A DNA stretch of 64,000 bases, taken from assembly GCF_002743335.1 (NCBI RefSeq), contig NZ_PDZB01000002.1, positions 1 to 64,000 of the forward strand. The letters are read 5' to 3'. The notes under the pieces were generated by a model. It had not been told where the DNA came from. It was given only the letters and a program-made list of their open reading frames with translations, and did not search any database. The position numbers and the translations under genes were made by a program. Below are positions 1-8,849 of the stretch, one piece after another; the stretch's first letter is position 1, and each line of letters opens with the position of its first letter. The stretch comes from Sporosarcina sp. P32b. Lineage in GTDB: Bacteria; Bacillota; Bacilli; Bacillales_A; Planococcaceae.

Positions 1-121
1 ATTTTGAATTTCACTGGAGATAGTTTCAGAGTTACAAACGCTTTATCGCGACAAAGATAAAAACTAAATTGAAGGCTGGCAAGCTTGTGTATTTTTCATT
101 GCAAACTTATGCACTTTCTTC

Positions 122-898
122 TTGCAAAACACAAGTATGTGGAATGAACATAAGTATGGGGTAGTGTATTACGGGAAGAGAAATTGGGGCTACAATATTG
201 AGGGGATTATTCATATCGATGAGAATGGTAAGGAGCAGACTCCTACAAAAATCACATCTGAAATAATTGGCTATACGGTATCTATTTTTGTCCCTGGAAA
301 AGAGAAAGAGATACTACCTGCAAGATATACTTTAATTGGTGATCCAGATTGGAGTCAGTCAAATACGACTCAAAATCAAGAAAGTTTTGAAGCTGATCGG
401 CAAGAGATAGCTAATACCAATGAACAGTTTTATTACTCAAAAGAAGTAGGATATATGTTACATGTTACGGATAAAGCATTAGGAGGTACTTTGTATGCAC
501 TTAGAAAGACCAGTGACGGTGGTGAAACTTGGGCAGTTATAAATCAAAATCCATTCAATGGAACAGTTGGTAGTGCAGCAGGAATAACTTTTATTACTGA
601 TGATATTGGATTTTTAAGGGCAGCAAGACCTTCTGGTACGGAAGGAGTGTTATATCGTACACATGATGGAGGGATATCGTTTGAAGAGGTAAGTTATGCC
701 CTTCAGGAAATGAAGCTGGATAGTGGGCAATCTATAAATCCTTTTGATTTTCCAGGTCTGCCCTTTGAAAAAGATGGGGTTCTTACTATGTTAGTGGGGC
801 AAGGATCAGATGGTGATTATAATGGTAATAGTAGTGGACTTTATCAATCAAATGATAATGGTGAAACCTGGGAGTATATAAAAGAGGTTGAAAATTAA
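122..898 (+). CDS. Asp-box (BNR) repeat protein, probably N-terminally truncated
   Basis: The predicted 258-residue protein has three Asp-box-like motifs, TSDGGETW near residue 130, THDGGISF near 180 and SNDNGETW near 244. These are typical of beta-propeller proteins of the sialidase/YCF48 type. No enzyme function can be assigned from them. The start is uncertain: TTG at 122 and ATG at 137 are both possible and neither has a clear ribosome-binding site. No signal peptide is seen, although such proteins are often exported, and the first 65 bases of the window are broken by stops in every plus-strand frame. I infer that this is the 3' part of a longer gene whose beginning is lost, or a weakly expressed hypothetical gene. 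No terminator follows on the plus strand. Confidence 0.5.
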   Translation: MQNTSMWNEHKYGVVYYGKRNWGYNIEGIIHIDENGKEQTPTKITSEIIGYTVSIFVPGKEKEILPARYTLIGDPDWSQSNTTQNQESFEADRQEIANTNEQFYYSKEVGYMLHVTDKALGGTLYALRKTSDGGETWAVINQNPFNGTVGSAAGITFITDDIGFLRAARPSGTEGVLYRTHDGGISFEEVSYALQEMKLDSGQSINPFDFPGLPFEKDGVLTMLVGQGSDGDYNGNSSGLYQSNDNGETWEYIKEVEN

Positions 899-1010
899 TA
901 TTCTTATAAAATGGATATTTACAGTTTAGAACTATCGGTCGTTCTTTTAGTATCTACGGTGAAACTTCATTCGATCATACTAGTAGTTTCGAAGAACCGT
1001 ACCGTAAGAT

Positions 1011-1047
1011 AAAAAAGCCATCCCCTCCACTAGGGGAAAGGATGGCT
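1011..1047 (-). terminator. Rho-independent terminator of the HEAT-repeat gene
   Basis: Read on the minus strand, AGCCATCC and GGATGGCT pair around an inner CCCCT/AGGGG stem, and the hairpin is followed by a run of T. It lies just past the stop of the 1075-1503 gene. Confidence 0.85.
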
Positions 1048-1074
1048 AACTTTCACATATTGTAAAATTACGGA

Positions 1075-1503
1075 TTAGAGTTTTGACCAACGTTCCTCTA
1101 ACCAGCTCATAAATTCTACACCTTTGTCGCCTTCATACGCATCAAAGACGTCTACACGCATACGCTTTAATTTATCCGCAAAATCAGCCACAGTATGATC
1201 TTTCGGCAAGCTCTTTTTGACCCGCAGGAAGATCTTGTCCGTGTTTTTAATAATATCAAAACGTGGAGGTGATGGCTTTTCCACATCCTCGCCAAATGCG
1301 GCAAGTGCTTCATACGCTGCTAATTGAACTTGGTAGACAGTATCATGCTGCATACGATTATTTAATAAATCTATGACTTTGTCATGTTTATAATCCGATA
1401 ATGTTTTCACTGCTTCCAAACGTTCTCGCCAGCTAGACGTATAATTGGCCTGTTTTTTTAATGCTTCATACTGCTCAGGTAATGCTGTTTCAAACTTTTC
1501 CAC
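1075..1503 (-). CDS. HEAT-repeat domain protein
   Basis: A 142-residue soluble protein whose N-terminal half is made of paired helices (WRERLEAVKTLSDYKHDKVI and a second repeat around YQVQLAAYEALAAFG). This matches small HEAT-repeat proteins common in Bacillales, which act as protein-binding scaffolds; a specific role is unknown. The C-terminal half is charged and helical and ends in EERWSKL. The start is a GTG at 1503, supported by GAGGTG seven bases upstream. It is a single-gene unit with its own terminator directly downstream. No signal peptide or membrane segment is seen. Confidence 0.8.
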   Translation of the reverse strand: MEKFETALPEQYEALKKQANYTSSWRERLEAVKTLSDYKHDKVIDLLNNRMQHDTVYQVQLAAYEALAAFGEDVEKPSPPRFDIIKNTDKIFLRVKKSLPKDHTVADFADKLKRMRVDVFDAYEGDKGVEFMSWLEERWSKL

Positions 1504-1637
1504 GTAATTGCACCTCTTTTTTTAACTAAAGAAAAAATGAATTCTTCTTCTGCTTTTATCATTATACGTTGTCTGGGTGAAAATAGCGATGAATCGCTAG
1601 TAAGGATATATAGTGAGAAAATAGAAAACAAATTAAC

Positions 1638-1680
1638 GAAGTATGAATTTCCTAGAATGGGAATACATACTTCTTTTTTT
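1638..1680 (+). terminator. Orphan intrinsic terminator with no obvious upstream gene
   Basis: GAAGTATG pairs perfectly with CATACTTC, with an inner TTTCC/GGGAA stem, followed by seven T. A small perfect hairpin (AGCGAT/ATCGCT) lies at about 1586-1599. The only plus-strand transcript that could end here would start between 1504 and 1580, inside the divergent region upstream of the HEAT-repeat gene. It may mark a small RNA, or be the leftover terminator of a lost gene. Confidence 0.6.
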
Positions 1681-1731
1681 GTCGAGATTTTCGTCTTGGC
1701 ATACGACCATCAAAAAGGATTCTATGTATAA

Positions 1732-2193
1732 AAGTGAATATCGAAATTTACTCTATTCACTTCGTCTGAACGCTTCCAAACACGGACGGCAACCTGCCTA
1801 GGACTGGGTTATCATAGAATGGAAAGGGGGAGCTGGAAAACTTGACAGCGTCCGGTGTATTGCTGTGTGTGTAGCTTTCCGTTATCAAGCGGTGCAGTAG
1901 AAGGGAAACGGTTCAAGGATGTGAGAAGAATCAATTTGTACAGACGGTGAATGAGCTGGTAGAGCTTAATATTTACGCTTATTTTAAGTAGTCGATGTTA
2001 CGGAAAAAGACAGTAGCGGACAGCCAGTTTCATTCAACAAAATAAGGTGAGTATATATATGCATGTCAACGAACATATTGTCATCATGGGTGAAGGAATT
2101 GCTGATGTTTGCACAGCGAGTACACTAACGATAATTAATTGTGTTAGACATTGAAGAGTAAATTCCGAAGTGCGATTTAGTTATCTAGGAGGA
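1732..2193. other. Intergenic stretch, no supported gene
   Basis: No convincing coding frame. A 31-codon ATG frame at 2059-2154 has AAGGTGAG upstream at good spacing, but it has no recognisable content and I do not call it. The rest carries frequent stops in all frames and no clear hairpin. Confidence 0.4.
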
Positions 2194-2907
2194 ATGAAAA
2201 TATACATTCAGAATGTTCATCCGCTACCAGTGGACAATAAGAAGTGGCATGCAATTCAAACGTGTTTAAAAGAAAAAGTGAGTAGGGTCAACAGAATGAC
2301 TATTACTGATCTCAAGTTCATTGCGGGTGTGGATGTAGCCTACTGGGAGGTTGAAGGAATTGAATGGGGTGTTTGTAGCATAATTGTTATAGATTATGCT
2401 ACAAAGGTAGTTATTGAAGAAACAAATAGCATGGGAATTATCGCAGTCCCTTATATACCAGGTTATTTGGCATTTCGCGAACTCGCCCTAGTGATTGAAG
2501 CGGCCAAAAAGCTTACACACGCGCCAGATCTTTTTATGTTTGATGGCAATGGCTATTTGCATCCAAGGCATATGGGGATCGCAACACATGCTTCATTCTT
2601 TCTGAATAAACCGACCATCGGCATCGCAAAAAGTTATTTGAAAATAGCTGATGCCGAATTTAAAATGCCTGAAAATAGGGCAGGTTCTTATATAGATATA
2701 ATCATAAATAAAGAGATTTACGGCAAAGCTTTACGAACACATCAAGGCGTAAAACCGATATTTGTTTCATGTGGGAACTATATAGACTTACCAACAGCAA
2801 CAACTATTACTGAGCAATTAATCAATAGTGAGAGTCGATTACCCATACCAGTTAGACTGGCAGATTTGGCAACAAAGAGAAATAGAAGGCTGCTAAGAGA
2901 TCTTTAG
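2194..2907 (+). CDS. nfi: Endonuclease V (deoxyinosine 3' endonuclease)
   Basis: A repair nuclease that nicks DNA one base 3' of deoxyinosine. The 237-residue protein carries the family signatures in order: AGVDVAYW with the first catalytic Asp, the VPYIPGYLAFRE motif, DGNGYLHPRHMGIATHASF with the second acidic residue, IGIAKSYL, and PIFVSCGNYIDL near the C terminus. Length and ending match the Bacillus YwqL type. ATG 2194 is chosen because MKIYIQNVH aligns with the usual family N terminus. AGGAGG sits only one base before it, so GTG at 2170 in the same frame cannot be ruled out. It stands alone, with AT-rich DNA on both sides. Confidence 0.9.
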   Translation: MKIYIQNVHPLPVDNKKWHAIQTCLKEKVSRVNRMTITDLKFIAGVDVAYWEVEGIEWGVCSIIVIDYATKVVIEETNSMGIIAVPYIPGYLAFRELALVIEAAKKLTHAPDLFMFDGNGYLHPRHMGIATHASFFLNKPTIGIAKSYLKIADAEFKMPENRAGSYIDIIINKEIYGKALRTHQGVKPIFVSCGNYIDLPTATTITEQLINSESRLPIPVRLADLATKRNRRLLRDL

Positions 2908-3342
2908 GAGGATGCCTAGGTTCAACAAAACGAATACTTTTATTAAATAATTAACTGCATCAACTGAGGTGAATTAAATCAATACCGCGATTACTAGTTT
3001 CATTAGACAGGACGAACATAGCTATACCTTTAATAAGTGGTAACATCATAGCACTAAGTTACTAATGAAGTGAAATTATGATTTCCGGTACTTCTTACTA
3101 TCATTTGTAAGATTATTATGTATTTCATTTTCACTATTTTTAGTATGACTAACTTGTACGATTGCAACACAAGTGATGTCGTAATATCACAATTAGGCTA
3201 ATATATTTAATTGAATGAAACCAATTAGGCATTCATCCGTATATAAATCAAGGCGAAAAAAGTAAAGTAATATAGTTATTGGACGTATTCATAGAATAAC
3301 CATTTCTTATAACCGGAAAAAGACTGATAAAGAGGTGAGGGA
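2908..3342. other. AT-rich intergenic stretch, nothing recognised
   Basis: About 435 bases with stops in all frames. The ending supplies GAGGTGAGG, the ribosome-binding site of the next gene. No clear terminator hairpin after the endonuclease gene was seen. Confidence 0.4.
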
Positions 3343-3615
3343 ATGAAGAAGGTATTTGAAGCTATATACGAGGGTCATCGAATACAAGTTGAGAATAGAT
3401 GGTTTTCAGGTGAGAAGTTGTATGTAGATGGAGAATTGCAAGATGAAAATTTAGGCGTAGCATTTAGAGGGACTTTAAATGGGCGTATTAGGAATAAAGG
3501 AAACGGATCAAAGAGTATAAAGGTGGCTTTAGGTGGGTTTTTTAGTGTCCACTGTAAAGTCTTTGTTGATAATATATTAGTTCCTTCATATCCAATAAAA
3601 ACAATGCAGTTGTAG
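3343..3615 (+). CDS. Conserved-looking small hypothetical protein
   Basis: A 90-residue protein beginning MKKVFEAIYEGHRIQVENRW, with a strong GAGGTGAGGG ribosome-binding site six bases before the ATG. The sequence alternates hydrophobic and polar residues (EKLYVDGELQDE, IKVALGGFFSVHCKVFVDN), suggesting a compact beta-rich fold. No signal peptide or membrane segment. I do not recognise a function. It lies ahead of two other small genes in the same direction, but gaps of 60-80 bases leave operon membership open. Confidence 0.65.
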   Translation: MKKVFEAIYEGHRIQVENRWFSGEKLYVDGELQDENLGVAFRGTLNGRIRNKGNGSKSIKVALGGFFSVHCKVFVDNILVPSYPIKTMQL

Positions 3616-3676
3616 AAAATGAACAATTAAATCATAATGAAGTTACTAATTAAAGCGAGAAGTTTGAGAAGGAAGG

Positions 3677-3919
3677 ATGAATGATTATATGTTATGGGTA
3701 CTTGCACAAAATAAAAAAAGCTTGATGAATGTAAGAGATGTTTCTGTAAAAGGAAAACATATCGTAGGTTTTATTGAAAATAGTCTTTTGGATCAATGGA
3801 ATAAAAATATCGGTACATATGAATCTAATGAGAGAGCAATAGAAGTTCTCGAAGAAATATTTAGTAGGATAGAAGAATGTACCGGTGCCGCTGTGACGTA
3901 CTCGATGCCGCAGAGGTAA
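3677..3919 (+). CDS. Small hypothetical protein, phage/mobile-element-associated type
   Basis: An 80-residue protein with an early LWVLAQNKKSLMNVRDV stretch and a C-terminal helix (NERAIEVLEEIFSRIEE). This layout (beta hairpin, then a helix that begins 'YESNERAI') resembles short proteins often seen in Bacillus mobile elements; function unknown. GAAGGAAGG precedes the ATG at 3677 by one base. An in-frame ATG at 3689, giving MLWVLAQ, has better spacing and may be the true start. Confidence 0.6.
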   Translation: MNDYMLWVLAQNKKSLMNVRDVSVKGKHIVGFIENSLLDQWNKNIGTYESNERAIEVLEEIFSRIEECTGAAVTYSMPQR

Positions 3920-3998
3920 TAATACGAATCAATTATAGGGCTACTTTCTTAGCGATAGGGTTCAGATTAGAAAAAGCTTGTATTGGAGGTGTAAAGCA

Positions 3999-4178
3999 AT
4001 GAAGACGACGACTGGATTATATCTTTTCTTTATAGCCATACATCTTGTCAATCTCGCAAATATTACATTATCAAAAGGGGACTGGAACGGCATTACGATG
4101 TGGCTTAGTACAGGATTGTTTATAGCAGGTACCGCCTATTATGCATTAAATAAAAGTGCTACCGGGAAAGCAAAGTGA
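3999..4178 (+). CDS. Small two-TM membrane protein
   Basis: A 59-residue protein with two hydrophobic segments (GLYLFFIAIHLVNLAN and MWLSTGLFIAGTAYYAL) joined by a short polar loop, and a Lys-rich tail. GGAGGTG lies eight bases before the ATG at 3999, so this start is preferred over the upstream in-frame ATG at 3978, which has no ribosome-binding site. Function unknown. Confidence 0.6.
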   Translation: MKTTTGLYLFFIAIHLVNLANITLSKGDWNGITMWLSTGLFIAGTAYYALNKSATGKAK

Positions 4179-4368
4179 TTAGGACGAGAGAGAATATGCT
4201 GCTCATCTTCTTAGAAATGCACCCAGATAACAGGAGGGTGTTTGAACCTGTCGATCTGAGCGTAGCCTGATAAATTTGGCGTAGGAACGAGCGAACGCTT
4301 CTGAACTTACGTGATAAACGCAATTATTTCCATTAACGGAACACATTGAAAGCTTTTTAAAAGTTGAT

Positions 4369-4938
4369 TTATACGTCTTCAAATACCAATCGTAAATATT
4401 CCTCTTTTCGATAGGATGGATCGCTAGTGATGAAAGATACACTATGGGCATCGTGGTCAGCTAACAAAATTATGGATTGTTGCTCCATATCAATACATGC
4501 AAATTGGTTTTTATAGTACAAATCAACGTTTTGTGTAACTACCCACATGCAATTTTCCTGTGCTAAATGGAACCATTCTGCAAATGCTGTTTTTAATGAG
4601 TCTTCGTTAACTATTGTGACCGTGAAGGATGGAATCTCGGCATGGTATGTTTTTCCATCCGACGTAGTGAGAACTGTTCTTCCAGTGTTTTGATAATAAA
4701 TGGGGAAGTCCCTTTGATGTAATACTATCGAATCGATTTCATCTTCGTACCCCTCAAAATGAATATAAAAGGGGAAAGCAAAGCATGTGATAGCGGCTTT
4801 TTGCATTAAAGCTGCTGTGTATTCTACGTAATCTTCATGAAGATCATAATCACCATAGACATGAAATTGATCATACTCTCCATGTAAATTTACCCAATCT
4901 TGATCTGGTTCTACATTTCGTAAAACTTCAATATCCAC
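4369..4938 (-). CDS. Hypothetical protein, acidic, cytoplasmic
   Basis: An acidic protein of about 189-199 residues rich in Tyr, Asp and Glu, with no signal peptide or membrane segment. I do not recognise the family. GAGGTG lies nine bases before the GTG at 4938 (VDIEVLRNVE), which I prefer; an in-frame GTG at 4968 would add ten residues but has no ribosome-binding site. The gene stands alone on the minus strand between plus-strand small genes. No clear terminator hairpin was seen downstream. Confidence 0.65.
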   Translation of the reverse strand: MDIEVLRNVEPDQDWVNLHGEYDQFHVYGDYDLHEDYVEYTAALMQKAAITCFAFPFYIHFEGYEDEIDSIVLHQRDFPIYYQNTGRTVLTTSDGKTYHAEIPSFTVTIVNEDSLKTAFAEWFHLAQENCMWVVTQNVDLYYKNQFACIDMEQQSIILLADHDAHSVSFITSDPSYRKEEYLRLVFEDV

Positions 4939-5090
4939 TATGTATTTCACCTCGTAAGTTATTTCCACACAACTATCTAGTAGACTTTAATTTAAAACTA
5001 TTCAGTTTACCATTACATTCCAGAAAAACACCTATTTTTCTACGTTCTTCTGTATCCTGACATCCTGAAATAGAGCTTTTAGTGCTTTGT

Positions 5091-5498
5091 TCAGAAGGGA
5101 CCAAGTAAGTTAAATTGAACCACGATGATGACGGCTACTATTATGACTAGCATTTCGGTTAACGTTAGGATCGATTGTTTTGGATAGAGTGTATACTTCC
5201 ATTCAAAAAATGCTGTGATCATAAAATCGAGTATCGCAAAAGCCAGGACAACGAAGAAAAACAGATAAATTAAGTCTTCATAATAAAAAAGTAGAACAGT
5301 ATATAAAGTGATCAGGCTAATTGTAGAAAATATACGCAAACCTTTATCGATTTTTCGATGTAATTCATTAATGTGGTTATAAGAAAAAAATTCTTTTTTC
5401 ACTTTTTCAATTTTAAGTAACTTCCTCAGAATAGCCTTAAGTAGTGAATTAACAGCAAACATACATACTATAATCACCCCAAATCTTAACCAGAACAC
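5091..5498 (-). CDS. DUF4181-type membrane protein
   Basis: A 135-residue membrane protein with four predicted hydrophobic segments: an N-terminal anchor (FGVIIVCMFAVNSLL), two central segments and a C-terminal one (LVIIVAVIIVVQFNLLG). A cytoplasmic stretch with KEFFSYNHINELHRKIDKG separates the first two, and this F/S-YNHxNxxHxKID motif fits the Bacillus DUF4181 family, whose function is unknown. The start is a GTG at 5498 behind GAGGAGGGG. It is a single-gene unit. Confidence 0.75.
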   Translation of the reverse strand: MFWLRFGVIIVCMFAVNSLLKAILRKLLKIEKVKKEFFSYNHINELHRKIDKGLRIFSTISLITLYTVLLFYYEDLIYLFFFVVLAFAILDFMITAFFEWKYTLYPKQSILTLTEMLVIIVAVIIVVQFNLLGPF

Positions 5499-5764
5499 AA
5501 AACCCCTCCTCTTTCCTTAATCACCTGTTATTTTTCGTAATCATTCTGTAAATGGACGCGATGGTTGAATAACACTTGATTATTATATTTCTACATAATT
5601 ATACCAAAGATATCCAATAGGGCTATTGAAAAATTAAAAACAGTACGAAATGAGACATCCAGATCAACCCAATACTAGTAAGTTTCAATTAGAGTGTATC
5701 CATAAGCAGAAATCCCTCTATATAACCTGTGAAGCGAGCAATATAAATTAAGGAGGAATTGGAT

Positions 5765-6073
5765 ATGCACCAAATAGCTACGAAGCAATACTTGAAAACG
5801 ACTGCACTGTTAATGGAAAAGAACGCTTGGCATGAATATATTGCACTGCAGGAAATCCATGCGTATGTCTACAGCTTGAAACATGAACATGACCAAGATC
5901 GCTGGATTTACAAAACAGCGAAGGAGTGGCAAGAGATGTTTCCGTTCTGGACGCCAGCCATGATCGAAGACATTCTATTCAATCTTGAAAACATGGGTTA
6001 TCTCGCCATATTGAATGGCAGACAAGATTCTTCTTCAAAATGTTATCAAATTAATTATGCGATGTGTGTGTGA
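5765..6073 (+). CDS. Short winged-helix protein related to phage replication initiators
   Basis: A 102-residue protein that parallels the first half of the next gene: RWIYKTAKEWQEMFPFW here against KWIYKTYEDWTKEFTFW there, followed by a helix pair ending NLENMGYL and DLEEKGYL. I infer a DNA-binding winged-helix module of the kind found at the N terminus of phage DnaD-like replication proteins. It lacks the C-terminal phage domain of its neighbour. AAGGAGGA lies seven bases before the ATG at 5765. A terminator follows, so it is transcribed apart from the replication block. It could be a duplicated remnant or a stand-alone regulator. Confidence 0.65.
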   Translation: MHQIATKQYLKTTALLMEKNAWHEYIALQEIHAYVYSLKHEHDQDRWIYKTAKEWQEMFPFWTPAMIEDILFNLENMGYLAILNGRQDSSSKCYQINYAMCV

Positions 6074-6089
6074 AAACATAGAGTCTACA

Positions 6090-6122
6090 GGGGTTGGAGA
6101 GCTATACTCCCACTCCTTTTTT
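6090..6122 (+). terminator. Terminator after the short winged-helix gene
   Basis: GGGGTTGGAG pairs with CTCCCACTCC, with one mismatch and one G-T pair, followed by six T. Confidence 0.65.
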
Positions 6123-6240
6123 AGCGTATGTAAAATTATTTTTTAAAATGAGTATCCTTTTCTGAAAAACTCTCTATATGGAGTATGAGAAGTGCAAAGT
6201 GAGCACTCATCCACTACTGATCTACAGGGGGAGCAACCAA

Positions 6241-7035
6241 ATGAAATTATTAATTGATGAAGAGCCGATACCGCTACTACCGTCGCTCGTGCACTTAGTG
6301 GGAATTAACGGGGCCTTGGTTATGCAACAAGTGCATTTCCGCTCGCTCATATCTAAGAACGTTCGAGAAGGTCATAAGTGGATCTATAAAACGTATGAGG
6401 ACTGGACAAAAGAATTTACGTTCTGGTCGACGAACACGATTAGACGCATTATTTATGATCTTGAAGAAAAGGGCTATCTCATTTCTGCACATCATCATAA
6501 CCGAATGAAGATCGACAACACGAAATGGTATCGAATCGACTACACTAAATTGCCAGCAAGTACGTTCGAACTTGAGCAAGTCACTTGCTCAGAAGCGCCA
6601 TGTGCACCTGTCGAAGTGAAGCAAGTCCACGTGGCGGATTTGGGCAAGCCAATAACCAAAGAACTTAAAGAATCTTTAAAAATAAAGAATAAAGACCAAG
6701 TCGAGATGAATCTCGACGTTGCGCATATGGTGATTCAGTATCTGAATGATAAAACCGAAAAGCAATTCAAAGCCAGTTCAGCTGCTACTAAGAAGTTCAT
6801 TGCTGGCAGAGTAAAAGAAGGTTATACGCAAGAGGACTTCATGAAAGTCATCGATCTTAAAGTGTCACAGTGGATGAATCACGCTGAATTCAACCGCTTC
6901 CTGAGGCCTTCAACTTTATTTAGCGCAACGAATTTCGAAAACTATGTCAATGAACTAGCTGTAGTGCAGAAGCCGAAAAAACGTTTGCTTGCTCTGCCAG
7001 TGCTAGATTTCAATAAAGGGGATGAACACGTATGA
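6241..7035 (+). CDS. Phage-type replication protein with conserved phage C-terminal domain
   Basis: A 264-residue protein probably acting as an initiator or helicase-loading factor of a prophage replication module. The N-terminal part (to about residue 110) has a winged-helix pattern with WIYKTYEDW and WSTNTIRRIIYDLEEKGYL. A polar linker follows. The C-terminal 90 residues (VIQYLNDKTEKQFKAS, then FMKVIDLKVSQW and FLRPSTLFSATNFENYVNE) match the conserved phage C-terminus family (Phg_2220_C). The ATG at 6241 follows AGGGGGA at good spacing; an upstream GTG/ATG region at 6178 is in frame but unsupported. Its end overlaps the helicase start by four bases, which implies coupled translation. Confidence 0.8.
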   Translation: MKLLIDEEPIPLLPSLVHLVGINGALVMQQVHFRSLISKNVREGHKWIYKTYEDWTKEFTFWSTNTIRRIIYDLEEKGYLISAHHHNRMKIDNTKWYRIDYTKLPASTFELEQVTCSEAPCAPVEVKQVHVADLGKPITKELKESLKIKNKDQVEMNLDVAHMVIQYLNDKTEKQFKASSAATKKFIAGRVKEGYTQEDFMKVIDLKVSQWMNHAEFNRFLRPSTLFSATNFENYVNELAVVQKPKKRLLALPVLDFNKGDEHV

Positions 7036-8282
7036 ATAGTGAACTAATGGAAAAAAGTCTTCTGGGTACGATGATGGAGGAAAATTATTTGGTACTCGAC
7101 AGTGGAATCCAAACAGCATTCTTTGAGAAACAGCTGCACAAAAATATTTATCTGACCATGAAAGAATTAGCCAACAACGGACGTCCAATCGACTTCATCA
7201 CATTGCTAACGACACGTGAACCGGCAGAACTTGGTGGGGCCAACTACGTATCGGAATTACGTCGCTTTGCCAATCCTGCACGCTTTGACGAGTATTTAGA
7301 AATTATCGTTTCTAAGTGGAAGAAACGTGAGACAGCAAGGATCATCGAGTCGGCACAGAATGAACAATGGGAGTCAGATAACCTTATCAAGGCATTAGAA
7401 AAAATAGATACCGATCATAGGTCCGATGAGTTATTGTTACTTGATGAATACCTTGTGAGTCAGTACGAACGCCCATTCATCCAAGGACCGGACATGACAG
7501 GAATTAGCACTGGCTTACAGCCGATGGATTATCTGCTGAACGGATTCCAAGACAGTGAATTCATTGTCATCGCGGCAAGACCTTCTATGGGGAAGACGGA
7601 TACACTCAATCATCTCGCGCTAACTGCCGGATTAAACGATCATGTACCGATCGTCTTTTCTCTCGAAATGAGCCGTAAAACGATGACCGATCGTCTGATA
7701 TCAGCTGCGGGTGGGTACAGTCGATTGAAAATGCGCAATCCATACAAACACTTCGACAACTCACAGAAGGATACGTGGATGACGGCACTCGAGCATCTGC
7801 AAAGCGCTAAGATCCGTATTGACGACAGAAGCGGAATAAAAGTGAGCCAAATAAGAGCCACTGCCCGGAAAATCATCAAAGCACAACCTGACAAGCGACC
7901 GATTATTTTCATTGATTACTTGCAGATCATTCGGCCGGAAGAAACAACGAATAATCAAAATCAAGCAATCGGTCAAATTAGCGCAGATTTAAAAACGATG
8001 GCTAAGGAGTTTAACTGTCCTGTCGTCGTGCTATCTCAACTTTCGAGAGCGGTCGAACAACGGCAAGATAAGCAACCGATGATGAGCGACCTACGAGACT
8101 CCGGCAATATCGAACAAGACGCAGATGTCGTGTGCTTCCTTTACAGAGAAGATTACTACGATCAAGAATCAGAGCTCAAAAACCATCTTGAAATTACCGT
8201 CGCTAAACATCGCAACGGTCCAGTTGGTGGCTTCATGGTTTACTACAATAAAGACAATGGGCGACTGGCATCGATTCGGTGA
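7032..8282 (+). CDS. DnaB-like replicative helicase, phage type
   Basis: A 416-residue ring helicase of the DnaB/DnaC family that unwinds DNA at replication forks. Residues 1-100 form the DnaB N-terminal domain (KSLLGTMM, PIDFITLLTT, YVSELRRFANP). The C-terminal RecA-like domain has Walker A ARPSMGKTD, Walker B IIFIDYLQII, and the LSQLSRAVEQRQDKQPMMSD and GNIEQDADVV motifs. It is slightly shorter than chromosomal DnaB (about 450 residues), as is common in phage copies. It overlaps the preceding replication gene by four bases and is followed by one more small gene, forming a prophage replication operon. Confidence 0.92.
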   Translation: MNSELMEKSLLGTMMEENYLVLDSGIQTAFFEKQLHKNIYLTMKELANNGRPIDFITLLTTREPAELGGANYVSELRRFANPARFDEYLEIIVSKWKKRETARIIESAQNEQWESDNLIKALEKIDTDHRSDELLLLDEYLVSQYERPFIQGPDMTGISTGLQPMDYLLNGFQDSEFIVIAARPSMGKTDTLNHLALTAGLNDHVPIVFSLEMSRKTMTDRLISAAGGYSRLKMRNPYKHFDNSQKDTWMTALEHLQSAKIRIDDRSGIKVSQIRATARKIIKAQPDKRPIIFIDYLQIIRPEETTNNQNQAIGQISADLKTMAKEFNCPVVVLSQLSRAVEQRQDKQPMMSDLRDSGNIEQDADVVCFLYREDYYDQESELKNHLEITVAKHRNGPVGGFMVYYNKDNGRLASIR

Positions 8283-8365
8283 TACAAAAGCGCTTCCGTA
8301 CCAGGTTCCAAAACAATTCTGGATCTTTCGTGGACCTAGTACCCCTAAAAAAGGAGAGTGAACGT

Positions 8366-8830
8366 ATGATCACAGTGGAAGACTTATTTGATTATGCAGT
8401 AGACACCGATATGTCCCTAACCGCACACAGCATCTTCTGGGCGATCACGAATCAAAAGATCCGCATGGACGATGATAGCAAAAAACTTAAAGAAATCGAA
8501 TTCGACGAAGAAGCGATCCAGCAATCGATGCAAGTGAACATATTGCGTATTGGGGAAATAAAACTTTTCGTGGTGGAAAGTAAGCAACCGAATTGGTACG
8601 CATTTTATCTTGGTAAGAAAGAAGCTGACGCTTATCGGTTACATAGCGAAACATTTCATGAAACCGGTGTAAAGGTTACACATGCCGATCGGCTGATGCC
8701 AAACTTATTAACATTTGTGGAATCCGGAACAGAAGAAAGTTTATATGAGTATCGAAAGCGCATAGTGCAGTTTCCGGTGTATGTGGGACATGTAGAAGCA
8801 GGGAAGCGCTTGGTGCATCGAGCATTATAA
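8366..8830 (+). CDS. Unknown protein of the prophage replication block
   Basis: A 154-residue protein with no recognised domain. It is mixed alpha/beta, with NWYAFYLGKKEADAYRLHSETF in the middle and no membrane segment. AAGGAGAG lies eight bases before the ATG at 8366; the same frame is open from 8279, but no better start exists there. It follows the helicase by 83 bases and precedes the holin remnant, so it probably belongs to the prophage. Function unknown. Confidence 0.65.
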   Translation: MITVEDLFDYAVDTDMSLTAHSIFWAITNQKIRMDDDSKKLKEIEFDEEAIQQSMQVNILRIGEIKLFVVESKQPNWYAFYLGKKEADAYRLHSETFHETGVKVTHADRLMPNLLTFVESGTEESLYEYRKRIVQFPVYVGHVEAGKRLVHRAL

Positions 8831-8849
8831 ATGCGAGAGGAGAGATAGT

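Noticed and set aside
1537..1731. 64-codon plus-strand frame
   Set aside because: It reads through the perfect terminator at 1638-1680, has no ribosome-binding site and no recognisable content.
3375..3626. 83-codon minus-strand frame
   Set aside because: It is the opposite-strand shadow of the 3343 gene, which has a strong ribosome-binding site.
4203..4451. 82-codon minus-strand frame
   Set aside because: It overlaps the end of the 4369-4938 gene in another frame and has no start signal.
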